Positions 22,501 to 32,520 of a stretch of 32,794 nt of DNA are shown here, piece after piece. The notes below the pieces were generated by a model. The model saw only the letters and a list, made by a program, of their open reading frames with translations. It had not been told where the DNA came from and searched no databases. A program made the position numbers and the translations under genes. Position 1 is the first letter of the stretch; each line of letters opens with the position of its first letter. Origin of the DNA: Silene noctiflora (taxonomy: Eukaryota > Streptophyta > Magnoliopsida > Caryophyllales > Caryophyllaceae); assembly GCA_009801015.1 (NCBI GenBank), contig VHZZ01000559.1:100850-133643 (forward strand). The letters run 5' to 3'.

Positions 22501-23824
22501 AAGGCAACTGGGATTCAGCCAAAATTTCCATATATAGTTGATTCATTTGAGAGGAGGTACGTTACATGATGCTTCTGTTCGACTTTTGCTTCCTCATTTC
22601 GTTTCAAAGTAGAAGTGTGACTAATGTCCAAATGATGATAACAGCTTTGCTGGAAAAATGGTTTGGGAAGAGATCAGAAAAAGCGTTTATTTGGCAGTAG
22701 ACCTGGGCACATGGCTCAATAGACTTGACTGGACTGACCCGGCCTGAAAACAGCGCACGTACACGACCCAAAATGACTATAATTGGAAACAAGAACCTTA
22801 AATAGCCACAATCCGAAGTGACCCGATTGAGTGTTGACCCGTAACAAATGACCCAAATATGATATGCTCTCGACCTTATCTGCATGACCCGTTTGCTAGT
22901 CTATTTACAAGTAGCTAACTGTTTCTGGGTTTTCTTTCTGCTTTCAGGAGTGCTGCTTCCTGGTCAAGAGTGGCAAAATTGGGAGCTTCTACTAACTCGA
23001 ATATGGAAAGTCATAACAAATTGCAAGAACATCCTTCTTCTGTAAAGCTGGAACCAGAAAATGAAGATCAAGGTACTCTTTTGCAGCAAGCGGATCATAG
23101 TTTTCCGCTAGGAGATTGGCTGAGACCACCGTGGATGAAGAAACCTCGTGAATGCAAGAAAGAGGCTAATACAAGGTAATTCTTGTCTCTTATCATGGGA
23201 AAAAGTCTGATGGCAGTACTGTAAAAAAGTCTGAAGGTAATAGCAGAAAAATGAAATCGGAAGTCTGAAGCTTAGAAGTAGGAAGTAGACATGGCTTTGT
23301 GATGTCATCGTATAATACCAGGCATTTAAGAAACAAAAAATGTAAAATATAGCATTATAGCGGGAGTGAATGTAGTTGTAAGAAGGTAATTTTAAGGTCG
23401 CATTGATCTCTGAATCCCTTGAGAAAATGTTGGCTCACACAATGTAGATTTTCTCATCTGGATAATTTCAGATTTTCAGCCATCGCTCCTGACTACATTT
23501 CCTCATTCTCACAGGACTGTAGAGTCACCTGGATATTATACCAATGAAGAACTTAAAGATAGTCCACTTTTACCGAGGATTACAATGGTTGGTATAGCAA
23601 CCACTGAGCCGGGACAAATGAGTAAAGCGACTGTGAAAAAGACGATGGAGGATTTAAGCAAAGAATTGGAGCAAGAAGGGCGTGGAGGCTCCTTTGCTAA
23701 GACCTCTTCAGACAAGTATAGCCCGGAGGACAGGGATCCCCTTTTTGTTGCAAATGTAGGAGATTATAATTCAAACATGGGGAAGACAAGTTCACCTCGT
23801 TGGTTACGTGGCATACACAGCTAA
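16560..23824 (+). CDS. Tic22-like family protein (At5g62650-like), 9 exons
   Basis: Exons: 16560-17005, 18784-18875, 19152-19231, 19734-19775, 19864-19988, 22024-22204, 22378-22556, 22948-23175, 23515-23824. All introns are GT-AG and phases close, giving 1683 nt, or 560 residues. The N-terminus is rich in His, then Thr, Ser and Pro, and could be a plastid targeting region. The Tic22-like core follows: FVGQVFSMCDLTGTGLMAVS in exon 1, APEWMKKML and PVFRFFMDLGD in exon 2, YVKKLNIPSGIVGSCRLDLA in exon 3, HLFQFVPNAKQ in exon 4, DGVPVFSAQNLDIAIAT in exon 5. Exons 6-9 form the longer C-terminal part of this subfamily (LDNILEESVDQHFHSLIQ, LLGNRWLRKATGIQPKFPY). Classical Tic22 acts in the chloroplast intermembrane space during protein import; the role of this longer subfamily is not established. 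The gene looks intact. Confidence 0.9.
17028..17118. mobile_element. Stowaway-type MITE, 91 bp, 22 bp inside intron 1 of the Tic22-like gene
   Basis: The termini are CGCTCCGTCCCAATCATTT at the left and GGTAAACAAATGAATGAGAC followed by AGGAG at the right. TA occurs on both sides (17026-17027 and 17119-17120). It is the same size class as the copy at 12897. Confidence 0.8.
18124..18214. mobile_element. Stowaway-type MITE, 91 bp, in intron 1 of the Tic22-like gene
   Basis: It starts CTCCCTCCACATAGTAATGG and ends with its inverted complement, ATCATTGGTGTATGGAGGGAG. TA duplications lie at 18122-18123 and 18215-18216. The subterminal sequence differs from the AAACAAATG subfamily, so it is a separate subfamily with the same length. 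Confidence 0.85.
19989..22023 (+). other. Large intron 5 of the Tic22-like gene with repeat debris
   Basis: This 2035-bp intron contains a 30-bp exact direct repeat (21369-21398 and 21859-21888) and a possible retroelement RNase H remnant on the minus strand at about 20480-20575. A 71-codon minus-strand open frame at 21551-21766 (with WAELCMLEPNLLGRHGALEF) looks protein-like, but I could not assign it to a family. Confidence 0.6.
20480..20575 (-). pseudogene. Possible LINE-type RNase H remnant
   Basis: Minus-strand pieces in different frames read DGSYGDV, GIGGAF and FCDNHSG, in the order seen at the start of plant RVT_3 RNase H domains (DGS, GxGG, RDxxG). No single frame carries them, so it is an old, scrambled fragment if real. 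The match is short and could be chance. Confidence 0.3.
22697..22905. mobile_element. Probable transposon remnant in intron 7 of the Tic22-like gene
   Basis: GACCC occurs about six times in some 190 bp, giving a composition unlike the rest of the intron. The outer edges (TAGACCTGGGCA at the left, GCTAGTCTA at the right) are weakly inverted. No clear target-site duplication was found, so class and limits are uncertain. Confidence 0.3.
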
Positions 23825-24250
23825 CACACTTGAGAAATTGGAAGGTAGCACAATGAAGTCTTCTTAGTAGAGCCAGTTGTGTAAATCATGTAGTTGGGTT
23901 AATACAAATCACAAGATGCTAGCAAGCAAGGGATCTTCTGATTGATTAGTGCATGAAGAAGGCGTGTTTCTGTTTTCCAGACGTGGAAGTCTGCCATTTT
24001 TCCCTCATCTGATTTGTCGTCTAAACAGAAGATTTTCAATCAACTATGGAGATTTTGATGTTCAAACATGGCAGGCAGAAAAACAGCGATCTTTTCGCAC
24101 TGTATTACAAGATTCAGCTTAACCAAGGCAGGTATAATGAACTTATATATCTATGCTGCATCCTTTTTTGTAAGTGTCAAGTACAATAGAAGCTGATGAT
24201 GTGTAGTGTACCAGTGTATTTACTATTTAGTGTATATCACTGTTTTCTGA
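23825..24250 (+). other. 3' untranslated region of the Tic22-like gene (extent uncertain)
   Basis: It follows the TAA at 23822-23824. The stretch is moderately rich in T and lacks open frames of note. No canonical AATAAA was located with confidence, so the poly(A) site is not defined. Confidence 0.4.
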
Positions 24251-24871
24251 CCATCACTATGCGACTAACATTAGTTCCGTGATGTCGGAAGTTTATGGTC
24301 TGTACACCTGAATAATGGTTTCAGTAATTCTGTGATTTGTCTCTGTTTGATCCTCATCGGTTTATTCATACATAGCGATAGAAACCTCGGGTTCTTAACT
24401 ATACCAGGAAAGCTTCTACTGGGCGCCCAGTGGGCGGAACACTGTGTCAGGTATTGGGTACGGCTATTTTGTGAAACTCTCTCTGGGTTTTGAGAGCTGG
24501 ATCGGAATATGAACTAAACTAAGTGCTGGGATACTGAAAGCTCATCGTGGTAGGGTAGTAAAAAGGCAGATAATGTGATTGAACGAACAAGATAAATTAG
24601 ATTCGAGACTATGAGAGGTAAGGGGAGCTTTGCTTGTTTGAATGCAGTTATACTTGCTTATTATTCCCACTTTACTGATAACAAAAGCATCTAATTGTCA
24701 CTCTCTTGACATGTTTTTTTGCCAAACTTACTGTTGCTATTGATTATTACTTGCATTACTTATTTTGGGTCCCTCCTTCCCCCACCCCCTTCCAATCTTT
24801 TTGTTCCTGTTGCTCATTCCTATTTCATTTTTCTCGTTTGTTCAGTCAAGTATTATCCCACTTGAGAATAT
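24251..24871. other. Intergenic stretch, no gene seen
   Basis: No open frame of note was found. A perfect 14-bp palindrome, ACTGGGCGCCCAGT, occurs at 24418-24431. A pyrimidine-rich block precedes the tandem duplication at 24872. Confidence 0.4.
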
Positions 24872-25027
24872 AAGATGAATCTTTTACTTTTCTCCATGCA
24901 TTATGTTTTGTCTTATTCTTGCGACCTAATCAGTCTTAAGCTTAAGATGAATCTTTTACTTTTCTCCATGCATTCTGTTTTGTCTTATTCTTGTGACCTA
25001 ACCAGTCCTAAGCTTAAGATGAATACA
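24872..25027. repeat. 72-bp tandem duplication (two copies plus the start of a third)
   Basis: AAGATGAATCTTTTACTTTT recurs exactly 72 bp apart (24872 and 24944), and AAGATGAAT starts a third time at 25016. The copies differ at only a few positions. As 72 is a multiple of 3, the open frame 24875-25126 (83 codons) repeats a 24-residue unit (MNLLLFSMHYVLSYSCDL-like). There is no evidence that it is translated. Confidence 0.85.
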
Positions 25028-25397
25028 TCTGCCTTAAACAAGAATTTGTGTTGGTTTTTTCAGATAATTTCAGTGAATTTACAATGCAAACAGTTCATTT
25101 TAACGATGTTAGTCATTTTACGATGAAAATACGACCATGGTTGTCTACAACCCCATGATTTATGTTTCGTTTCAGAGAACCTTCATGGACTATCAATCTT
25201 TCTCGCCAAAATAACCAGTGTATTTTACTAAAGTAATGGTCAAAATTTCAACATCGACGAATGAGACAACTGATGTTTGAAAGAAGGTATCCATGAACCT
25301 GTCTTCAATACCTTGGAGAAGATTGTCTCTACTGTTGGTAGTCGATAGGAGATACTTCTCTTAAAAAAAGAACCGGCGATATAATTCTTAGTTTATA
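25028..25397. other. Intergenic stretch, no gene seen
   Basis: It contains the tail of the 83-codon open frame and mixed-composition sequence without recognised features up to the SINE-like element. Confidence 0.35.
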
Positions 25398-25487
25398 TTT
25401 TTTTTTTGGTGTAAAAGGAGTCGTAAGTGCGATTTCAATGCTGGCGAGCACCACCTCTCATAACTTTTCAACTAAACTAGTTGACAT
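25398..25487 (-). mobile_element. tRNA-derived SINE-like element, decayed
   Basis: On the minus strand a degenerate A box (TAGTTTAGTTGA, 25479-25468) is followed about 30 nt later by a decayed B box (CATTGAAATC, 25440-25431). Next comes CGCACTTACGACTCC, then TTTTACACC and an A-run. This order matches plant SINEs whose head comes from tRNA. No target-site duplication was found, so limits are approximate. Confidence 0.4.
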
Positions 25488-25890
25488 TTGCTTCTCGCTT
25501 TTTCAATGAATGATCCCAATATACTTTGGTAATACAATGATAAAAGAAAACAAAGAACATACAAGCCTACTTTGGTAATCCCCACTAAGAACAATCCACA
25601 AACACAAAAGGCAAAGAATTTGAGAGAAATATGCATGTAGAGTTTATCTTATAAATGAACTGATTGCGACCAAAAAGAGAAACATTCTACTTATTTAATT
25701 GAGTAAATATCAAGGAATTGGTTTTGATTGAGATTGACAAAACAATTGCTTTTTTATTCATGATAATTTGATTGTGACCTAAAAGTGTGTCCATTTAACC
25801 AAGAATTGACTGATGTATAGGGAGGATAGAATTTTGTGAGTGTGATTGACATAACTTGTAAGTTGATGGGATTAAATTGACTATGCTTCT
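25488..25890. other. Intergenic AT-rich stretch, no gene seen
   Basis: No open frame, domain or clear repeat was identified between the SINE-like element and the hairpin at 25891. Confidence 0.4.
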
Positions 25891-25959
25891 TGTAACGGAA
25901 CACGTGACACGTGTCATTTATAATTACGCGTTATAAAATGACACATGTAAATCGTTACA
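25891..25959. repeat. Imperfect 69-bp inverted repeat with G-box and ABRE cores
   Basis: The left arm TGTAACG...ACACGTGTCATTTATAA pairs with the right arm TTATAAAATGACACATGT...CGTTACA around the centre TTACGCG. CACGTG lies at 25901-25906 and ACGTGTC just after it, both bZIP-binding cores. It may be a small MITE or a regulatory hairpin; no flanking duplication was identified. Confidence 0.55.
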
Positions 25960-26002
25960 TTACTTACATAAGTAGACTGTTTATATCTATCATTCTGAAC
26001 GT

Positions 26003-26334
26003 TCCGAACTGATGTTTAAGGCACTTGATGATGTTGTATCTACTATTTACAACGTCCAGTTATACTATCTAGATTAAGTTATTGAGAACTTTTAGTGGGT
26101 TGGATTCAATGGCAGTCACCCAAATAAAAATATTATATAAAAACTATAGAACCATAAATATTATCGTTCTGAATTGATGTTTAAGGTACTTGATGATGTT
26201 GTATCTACTATTTAGAACGTCCAGTTATACTATCTAGATTAAGTTATTGAAAATGATTGATGGAGTTGGATTCACTGGCAACCAGCCAGATAAAAATATT
26301 ATATAAAAACTATAGGATCATAATTATGTTAATC
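26003..26334. repeat. 165-bp tandem duplication, two diverged copies
   Basis: GATGTTTAAGG recurs at 26011 and 26176. The following block (TTGATGATGTTGTATCTACT, CGTCCAGTTATACTATCTAG, AAAAATATTATATAAAAACT) is repeated in the same order with roughly 90 percent identity by eye. It has no coding potential. The cause is unknown; it could be an old segmental tandem duplication. Confidence 0.8.
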
Positions 26335-28330
26335 GAGTTTCACATGAGTATGAAGATATTGAAACTCAGTATCATCTGATATCCGACAAACATTAAACAA
26401 CATCAACGATAGTTAAATATCTTATACCTTCATTAATATAGCTAATTGCACTTTATGTAAAGTTCTCTAATTCAAGTAAAAAAAGTAGTAGTAACAGTAA
26501 ATCATCCTTTTCACCCAACTTCCATCACCAAAGGCTAAGAATTAAGTTCTAATTCCCTCAACTTTGTAAATTTGTTTTCAACATAAAGAGAGTGATATAA
26601 AGTTATCATGGAATGGTCAGTTAGTTGAGGACCCAGGTAAATGTTGCTATCTTAAGCCAGCAAGTGGCTGTCCTTTTAAACTCAAGTTCTAAAGTATAAT
26701 TAATCTAAGGATGTAGCTATGCCTTAGTATCATGCTTTTTTAATATCACTTTCTTTCTCTTCAATTCAAGCCCATCTACTCAGTCGTGGATCTTGGAGTA
26801 AACGATAAGAGAATCGAGGTATAGACTATTAACTTCATGTATTGGTTATATTTAAGACTCAATCATTGAACCAATGGAACCCGATGATAATCTTACACTG
26901 AAATACGAAAAATTAGCGGGGATCGAGCTTCTTCCCGGCATAACTGAGGTCCTCTATTGTATCTACTTGATATTGTTTTTCGTGTTCTTCTAACAATAAT
27001 GTCAAGACATTGTCAAAAGTGTGTTTTCTGACTTTACCTCAACCTCTCCATAATACAGGTTAAAATCTACTCTCTCGTTTTTATAAGGGGAAATGATAGC
27101 GTTAAAAGGGTAAATTGTGTATGTCATCGACTTTATGAGAGTATTATTCAATCAATTTATTTAATTAACGGAAATATTAAAACATGTAGTACATTATATT
27201 TCGGAGTGATATTAAAAGTTATAACCCTTCTAACCTGCCGACCACCAGTGAAAAATCCATGTTATGATCACCACTATAAAGTAAGTCTTACTTAAACGGA
27301 GTATTATATTTTAATATTGAAATTAAATGAAGTGTTCATAGAACATAATGCTTTTTTTGGTTGTCTCAAATCTCAACCTCACTCTCACACTTCAAATGGT
27401 ATATATAGATATAGACATATAGTGCACAGATTTGACTAAAACGTACTTACGTACACAAGATTATGTAAAATTTAATTAAAAGTTAAATAATCTATTTTGA
27501 AAATGACAATAGCTTAATGCATTATTCTTTCAAATATTATTTTAAAATATAGGCCAAAAGAACTTGACTAATATAAAGGTCAATGAACGTGATTATTTTG
27601 TTGGAGTTGGGAGATGGCCTGGAAGGTGAACGGGTGATACCGGTATCGGTACCATAGCAGTGCAACACGTTACAAGTTTGTGATGAAAAAATGTAATAAT
27701 TTTCTCATTTATAATTTATGACCAGTTTTAAAAGAGACAAAATGTACTAATACACTTCTCACATTAAATTAACTTTTTGATAATTTGAAAATTAAAAAAA
27801 TAGCTGCTACATGATTGATTTATAAGTGAAATATTTGATAACTAGCTGAAAAGATGTTTGATAATCGATAAATTGATTTAAAAATTGGCTGAAAATGTAA
27901 GTTGTTTCAACATAGTACCTTAATAGCCTTTTTGTTCATGTAGATGAAAAGTTGGCTTCTTTTATTTTAACTATTATTATTACCATACTTGGTTTAATCT
28001 AGACATCTAGTGGAGTTTAAAAATAGCTCTTTAATATAGAGTTTAACTAAACTAAATATAAATCATTTAGTCCTTATTTATGTGTAATCGATCATAAATT
28101 TTCTTTAATACTCGTATGAAGTACATTTTGTTTTCAATTTATAACAAATTCTACAAATTTCACGATAGAATAACTGCTGAGTTATTCCAATTCTTGTCAA
28201 ACACTTGAAAAAAAAAGTAAGTTAGCTGGAATTTTGATCAAATAAGTTTCTTTCAGTGACATGTGATTAGTGCGCGTCACTCAACAAAGATGCTACTCTA
28301 CTAGTATAATTTCATCGTGTACTGAGAAAT
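26335..28330. other. AT-rich intergenic region, no convincing gene
   Basis: The only item noted is a 39-codon open frame on the plus strand at 26874-26993 that starts MEPDDNLTLKYEKLAGIELL and ends in a hydrophobic stretch. It has no family match I recognise and may be chance. The rest is AT-rich, with short repeats around 27780-27900. Confidence 0.4.
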
Positions 28331-29533
28331 CGACTTAGGTAGTGTTTAAAAATGTGGAATTGATGATTTTATACATTGTCATGATATTAATTGAAGAAAT
28401 TAAAATGTTTAAAACTAATTTCAAATCCAATTTCATAAGCAGTTCTGGTACGATGGTCATCAAGTGAAATTCGAAATTAGAGTATTAGACCAACCTCATC
28501 AAAATAATACTTTTTGTCCAAACCTGATTTTAAGGACTAAAAGATTGACAACTCATTCACACAATCACACAACTACGTGGAATATCCTTATAACGTTATA
28601 TATAACCTTATAGATAACGTGAAGACACTTTTATAGGAAAATAGAAGCAACAACAATTAATTTTTTTGTTTTTTATAAAGTTAGTTCTTAAACTTAGATC
28701 GACTTAGGTAATGTTCGGAAATGTGGAATTGATTTCATTTTTATAATTTCAATTTGAAGAAATTTAAATATTTAAATTAATGACAAATTAATTTCATAAG
28801 CATGTTTAGAGCATGTTTGACCTAGTTTGTTTAAAATGAGTTTCTATTTTTTAAGCTTAATTTTTCAAAAGTAGTTTTCAATAAACAGAAGCATCAAATT
28901 GATGCTTCTATTTTTATGGGTAAAAATATGGTATTTGACCTTTTGAGAATCTAATATTAGCTTTTAAATTTGTGATATGTTTGGCCAAAAAATATTTTTA
29001 AGTCCAAAATTACTTTGAAAAGTAAGGCCAAACACACACTTAGTGAATAATGATAAGTGAAATTTGAAATTTGACCAACTTTATCAAAATAATACTTTTT
29101 GACCAAACCCGATTTTAAGGACTAAAAGAGTGACAACTCATTCACACAATCACACACCTACGTACGTGGAATATCCTTATAACGTTCTGTATAACCTTAT
29201 AGGTGGCGTGAAGACACTTTCAGAAAGAAATAGAAGCAACAACAATAAATAATTAAAATGTTTAAAAATGTGGAATTGATTTCATTTTCATAATTTCAAT
29301 TGAAGAAATTTAAATGTTTAAAATCAACTTCTAATCCAATTTCAAATATAAGCATGTTTGGTGATGGTGATCAAGTGAAATTTGAAATTTGACCAACTTC
29401 ATCAAAATAATACTTTTTGTCTAAACTATTTGAAGAACTAAAAGATTGACAGCTCATTCATACACCTTACGTGGAATATCCTTATAACGTTCTGTATAAC
29501 CTTATAGGTGGCGTGAAGGCATTTTCATAAAAT
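28331..29533. repeat. Three-unit tandem array of roughly 280-370-bp AT-rich repeats
   Basis: Unit 1 spans about 28331-28660, unit 2 about 28700-29246, unit 3 about 29256-29533. Each holds, in order, AATGTGGAATTGAT, a CAAGTGAAATT-like motif (AAGTGAAATT in unit 2), ATCAAAATAATACTTTTTG, GACAACTCATTC (GACAGCTCATTC in unit 3) and GTGGAATATCCTTATAACGT. Unit 2 is longer because a 231-bp element sits inside it. No open frame runs through the units. Confidence 0.88.
28809..29039. mobile_element. Tourist-like (PIF/Harbinger-type) MITE, 231 bp, inside repeat unit 2
   Basis: The ends GAGCATGTTTGACC and GGCCAAACACACAC are imperfect inverted repeats (10 of 14). They are flanked by TTA at 28806-28808 and 29040-29042. 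Removing the element and one TTA restores the sequence seen in the other two array units, which confirms both ends. There is no coding capacity. Confidence 0.75.
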
Positions 29534-30062
29534 TCTTATAACTTAAATATTGCAAGATTAAGGGTATTTTAAAAGAAAAAGAAGAAGAAATTGAGGGTAA
29601 GTTATTACAAAAAGCCAATGCATCTTATCCCTAAGGGATCTTACATCTAACTGCATCAAATAAATGCCTCACAATCCTCACTTGGCTAAAACATGATCAT
29701 CCTTTATATACTTGGCATTTTGCTTCACGCATGCAATGTGTGTACATACACCCCCATGCATGCATTTTCATGCCACTTAATTATCCCTAAGTTAACAACC
29801 ACCCTATTTTAATTAATTTTTGTAGGACACTTTTTTGTTCACTTTTAATTTTGAACAAATGAAACTTCCATTTTATTTTTTGTACCCGTAAAACGATTTT
29901 ACACAATTATTATTGTAAAATTATGTGTTAGTTACTTAGTTTACTTTAAGTACCCTCGCTAATAAAATACTCGTCATCAACTATTAGTCTATTACCATGT
30001 TTTGTGAGAAGTACATCAAAATATGTGCAGACGACGATTGTACAATAGACGAACTCTTTAAA
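29534..30062. other. Intergenic stretch, no gene seen
   Basis: CATGCATGCA at 29755-29764, with GCATGCA at 29729-29735, matches the RY motif bound by B3-domain seed regulators. No gene start follows that would give it meaning. Confidence 0.4.
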
Positions 30063-30635
30063 CTAGTTTAGAACCCGTGCAATAAATGCACGATATATAT
30101 AGTTTTTATTTTTAATAAATTATTTATATAATAGTGGTATCTCATTAATTGTTCATCTTTTTCATTATTGTATTTATTTTTGAGAAAAAAAAGGTTGAAA
30201 TTGAAAATTACTTAAGATCATTGACTAATGTGTTGAAATGTATTTTAAAGAAAATATTTTTTATATCCAAAACTAATGATTCCAATTTGTAAATTCTCTC
30301 AATTTTTTTGTTAGGGAAGTAATGAAACGATTTACAATTTTGTTTTATACGTAGTATAGGTAAGTCATTTTCAAATAATAGCATCAATAAAAGATTTACT
30401 AACTTATAGTTTTATATAAATTTTATTTATATTTTAATGAAAAGATTATACTTTAGAATTTAATGAAAATAATATAATTTGATGCAAAAATAATAATTTA
30501 AATGAAATAAATTATAATTATTAATTTTCTTGTTTAGTAAATGCACTTATAAATTGTCATTAACTTCCTTATTTAAGAAGATACTTTTTGGAAGGAAAAA
30601 CTTTAAGTTCGTCTATTCTTTTAGTATATAGGGGA
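30063..30635 (-). mobile_element. Non-autonomous Helitron, 573 bp, both ends present
   Basis: Read on the minus strand, the element starts with TC (TCCCCTATATACTAAAAGAA at 30635), like known plant Helitron 5' ends. Near the 3' end a hairpin CGTGCA-TTTAT-TGCACG precedes GGTTCTAAACTAG, which ends in CTAG at 30063. The flanks are A at the 5' side and T at the 3' side, the expected A/T insertion site with no duplication. The interior is AT-rich with no Rep/helicase frame, so it depended on an autonomous partner. Confidence 0.85.
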
Positions 30636-30660
30636 TTGACCTTAACATAACAATAATTTA

Positions 30661-30991
30661 GGCGTTGTTTGGCCGAACTTTAAAAGTGTTTTGTAACTGA
30701 AAAAGTAGTAGCTTGGCCGAACAGTGTAAATTAGGGAGTTTTAAAACTACTTTTAAAAGTCAAAACTGATTATTCACCCCCAAAAGTAGAACTGGGTATT
30801 TACTATTTCTACTTCTACTTTTCACATAAAGAGCCAAAAAGGCGAAAAAAAAAAAGCCAAACATATCAATTTTATAAGAAATCGCTTTTAGAAAAGTATG
30901 GTCAAACAACCAAAACTTTTTCAAAAAATAACTTGTGAATAAACCTCTTTTAAAAAGGAAAACTATTTTACACAAGCCAAACACAATTTGC
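30661..30991. mobile_element. Tourist-like MITE, about 331 bp, next to the Helitron
   Basis: The left end GGCGTTGTTTGGCCGAAC and the right end AAGCCAAACACAATTTGC are imperfect inverted repeats sharing a TTGGCC/TTGGCT core. TTA flanks both sides (30658-30660 and 30992-30994). It has a similar terminal core to the element at 28809. The minus-strand open frame inside it is not a gene. hAT-type is an alternative if the TTA is fortuitous. Confidence 0.55.
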
Positions 30992-31253
30992 TTATACTTT
31001 TATTTCTAATAATTTTGAAATTTTATAGTTATAAAATTCCTCACTCCACTATCTATCACAACATTTTATTTCTCTAAATTGTATTAAACTCTTCTAAATC
31101 AATGTTAGTATGATTTTCAACGCAAAATAGGAACCTTAAAATATTAAATTACAAATATATGTAACAAATTTATAAATTAAAAATCTATAAATTTAAGGTA
31201 AATTGATAGAGAAGATATAACCTACAAAATTTATATAAACGAAAAATCATATA

Positions 31254-31339
31254 CTCCCTCCGCACAATTGTTTTCAACCCATTTCTCTAATATATGTGAG
31301 GAGTATTTTATTGAAATGGGATGGAAATTATGGAGAAAG
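31254..31339. mobile_element. Stowaway-type MITE, 86 bp
   Basis: It begins CTCCCTCCGCACAATTGTTT and ends with a degraded inverted copy, AATTATGGAGAAAG. TA lies on both sides (31252-31253 and 31340-31341). The worn right end suggests an older insertion. Confidence 0.7.
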
Positions 31340-31341
31340 TA

Positions 31342-32520
31342 TTATTTTTTATGTAGATAAAATATATTACAAATATAAATGAAAAATCATTTATATAGAT
31401 GAAAAATAATATTTAATACGAAACATGGATGCATATTATCTAATACCCATATCTTACATATTATTTGAAAAACGAGACAAGAAACAAGACGAGTGTCATC
31501 ACCTACCTATGTTCAGGTTGATCTTATTGTTCGTCTAATATTAATATATACTTCCAATAGAACTTTAAAAACGACCCGTACATTTTTTACACGAATTTAA
31601 AACTAATATAAAATTTTATATTGATAAGAACATATGCATGTTATTGAGGTCATGCTCCAAAGTCAAAACAGAAATTGTAAGTATTCTCCCAAAAAACATG
31701 ATCGTGTTGCATATATGTGTATTTTTCACCGATTCCTAGTTGAAATATACGTAAGCTAGTGACTCAATTGAAGATACCTAAATGCCTTGATACATATTCA
31801 AACATCTATAAATCTATAAATATAATAAAAAAACATGACAATTGATCACATTACACTATTCCCTTTTTTATGAGTGTTTTAAAAAGCCACATCATCTTCA
31901 TTTTATAAAAAAAGGAAAAAGTTTAAGAAATTTGTAGCATTAACTACAAATTAAACACAAACATTAAAATGTGTTTTTCTTATTCTAAAGCAAATTAAAC
32001 AACAATTAAATACGAGAGTAAATTTTATATTTTAGGTTTTGTTTCGTTAGAATAAGGTAAATATATAATACTAATAATCACGTCACATTATTCTAATTAA
32101 AAAATCACGTCACATTATTCTAATTTTACTTCATTTGTAAAATTTATATACCCCTCAATTTAATAAATTGGATACATAAAGAGACTATAAAAATAATGTA
32201 ACTTATTTGTTCATATAATTTATCTCAAATATTCTACAAAGTAGCAAAATTAATAAATCCTGCTGCAAGGATAATATGTACCCAAGGAAACTCAACTAAA
32301 CCAAGTTATCCTAAAAAAAAAATGTATTAAGAGGAGAAAACAAATAAAATAAATAGGGCAAAAAAAAAAAATCACATACTACACGTAAAAACAAAGAAAA
32401 ACGACAAAAAGAAAAATCAATTGATAAAACTTATTGCGGTAAGATAAAAAACAAAATAATAAAATAGAAAGAACCAAATTAAAGCTAAAATATTTTTTTA
32501 ACAAATATACATAAATTACT
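31342..32520. other. AT-rich intergenic region, no gene seen
   Basis: Contains a 27-bp tandem duplication of ATCACGTCACATTATTCTAA (units starting at 32077 and 32104). The rest is AT-rich sequence without open frames of note. Confidence 0.45.

Noticed and set aside
30760-30984. 74-residue minus-strand membrane protein
   Set aside because: It lies inside a TTA-flanked MITE and its Phe-rich sequence comes from A-runs.
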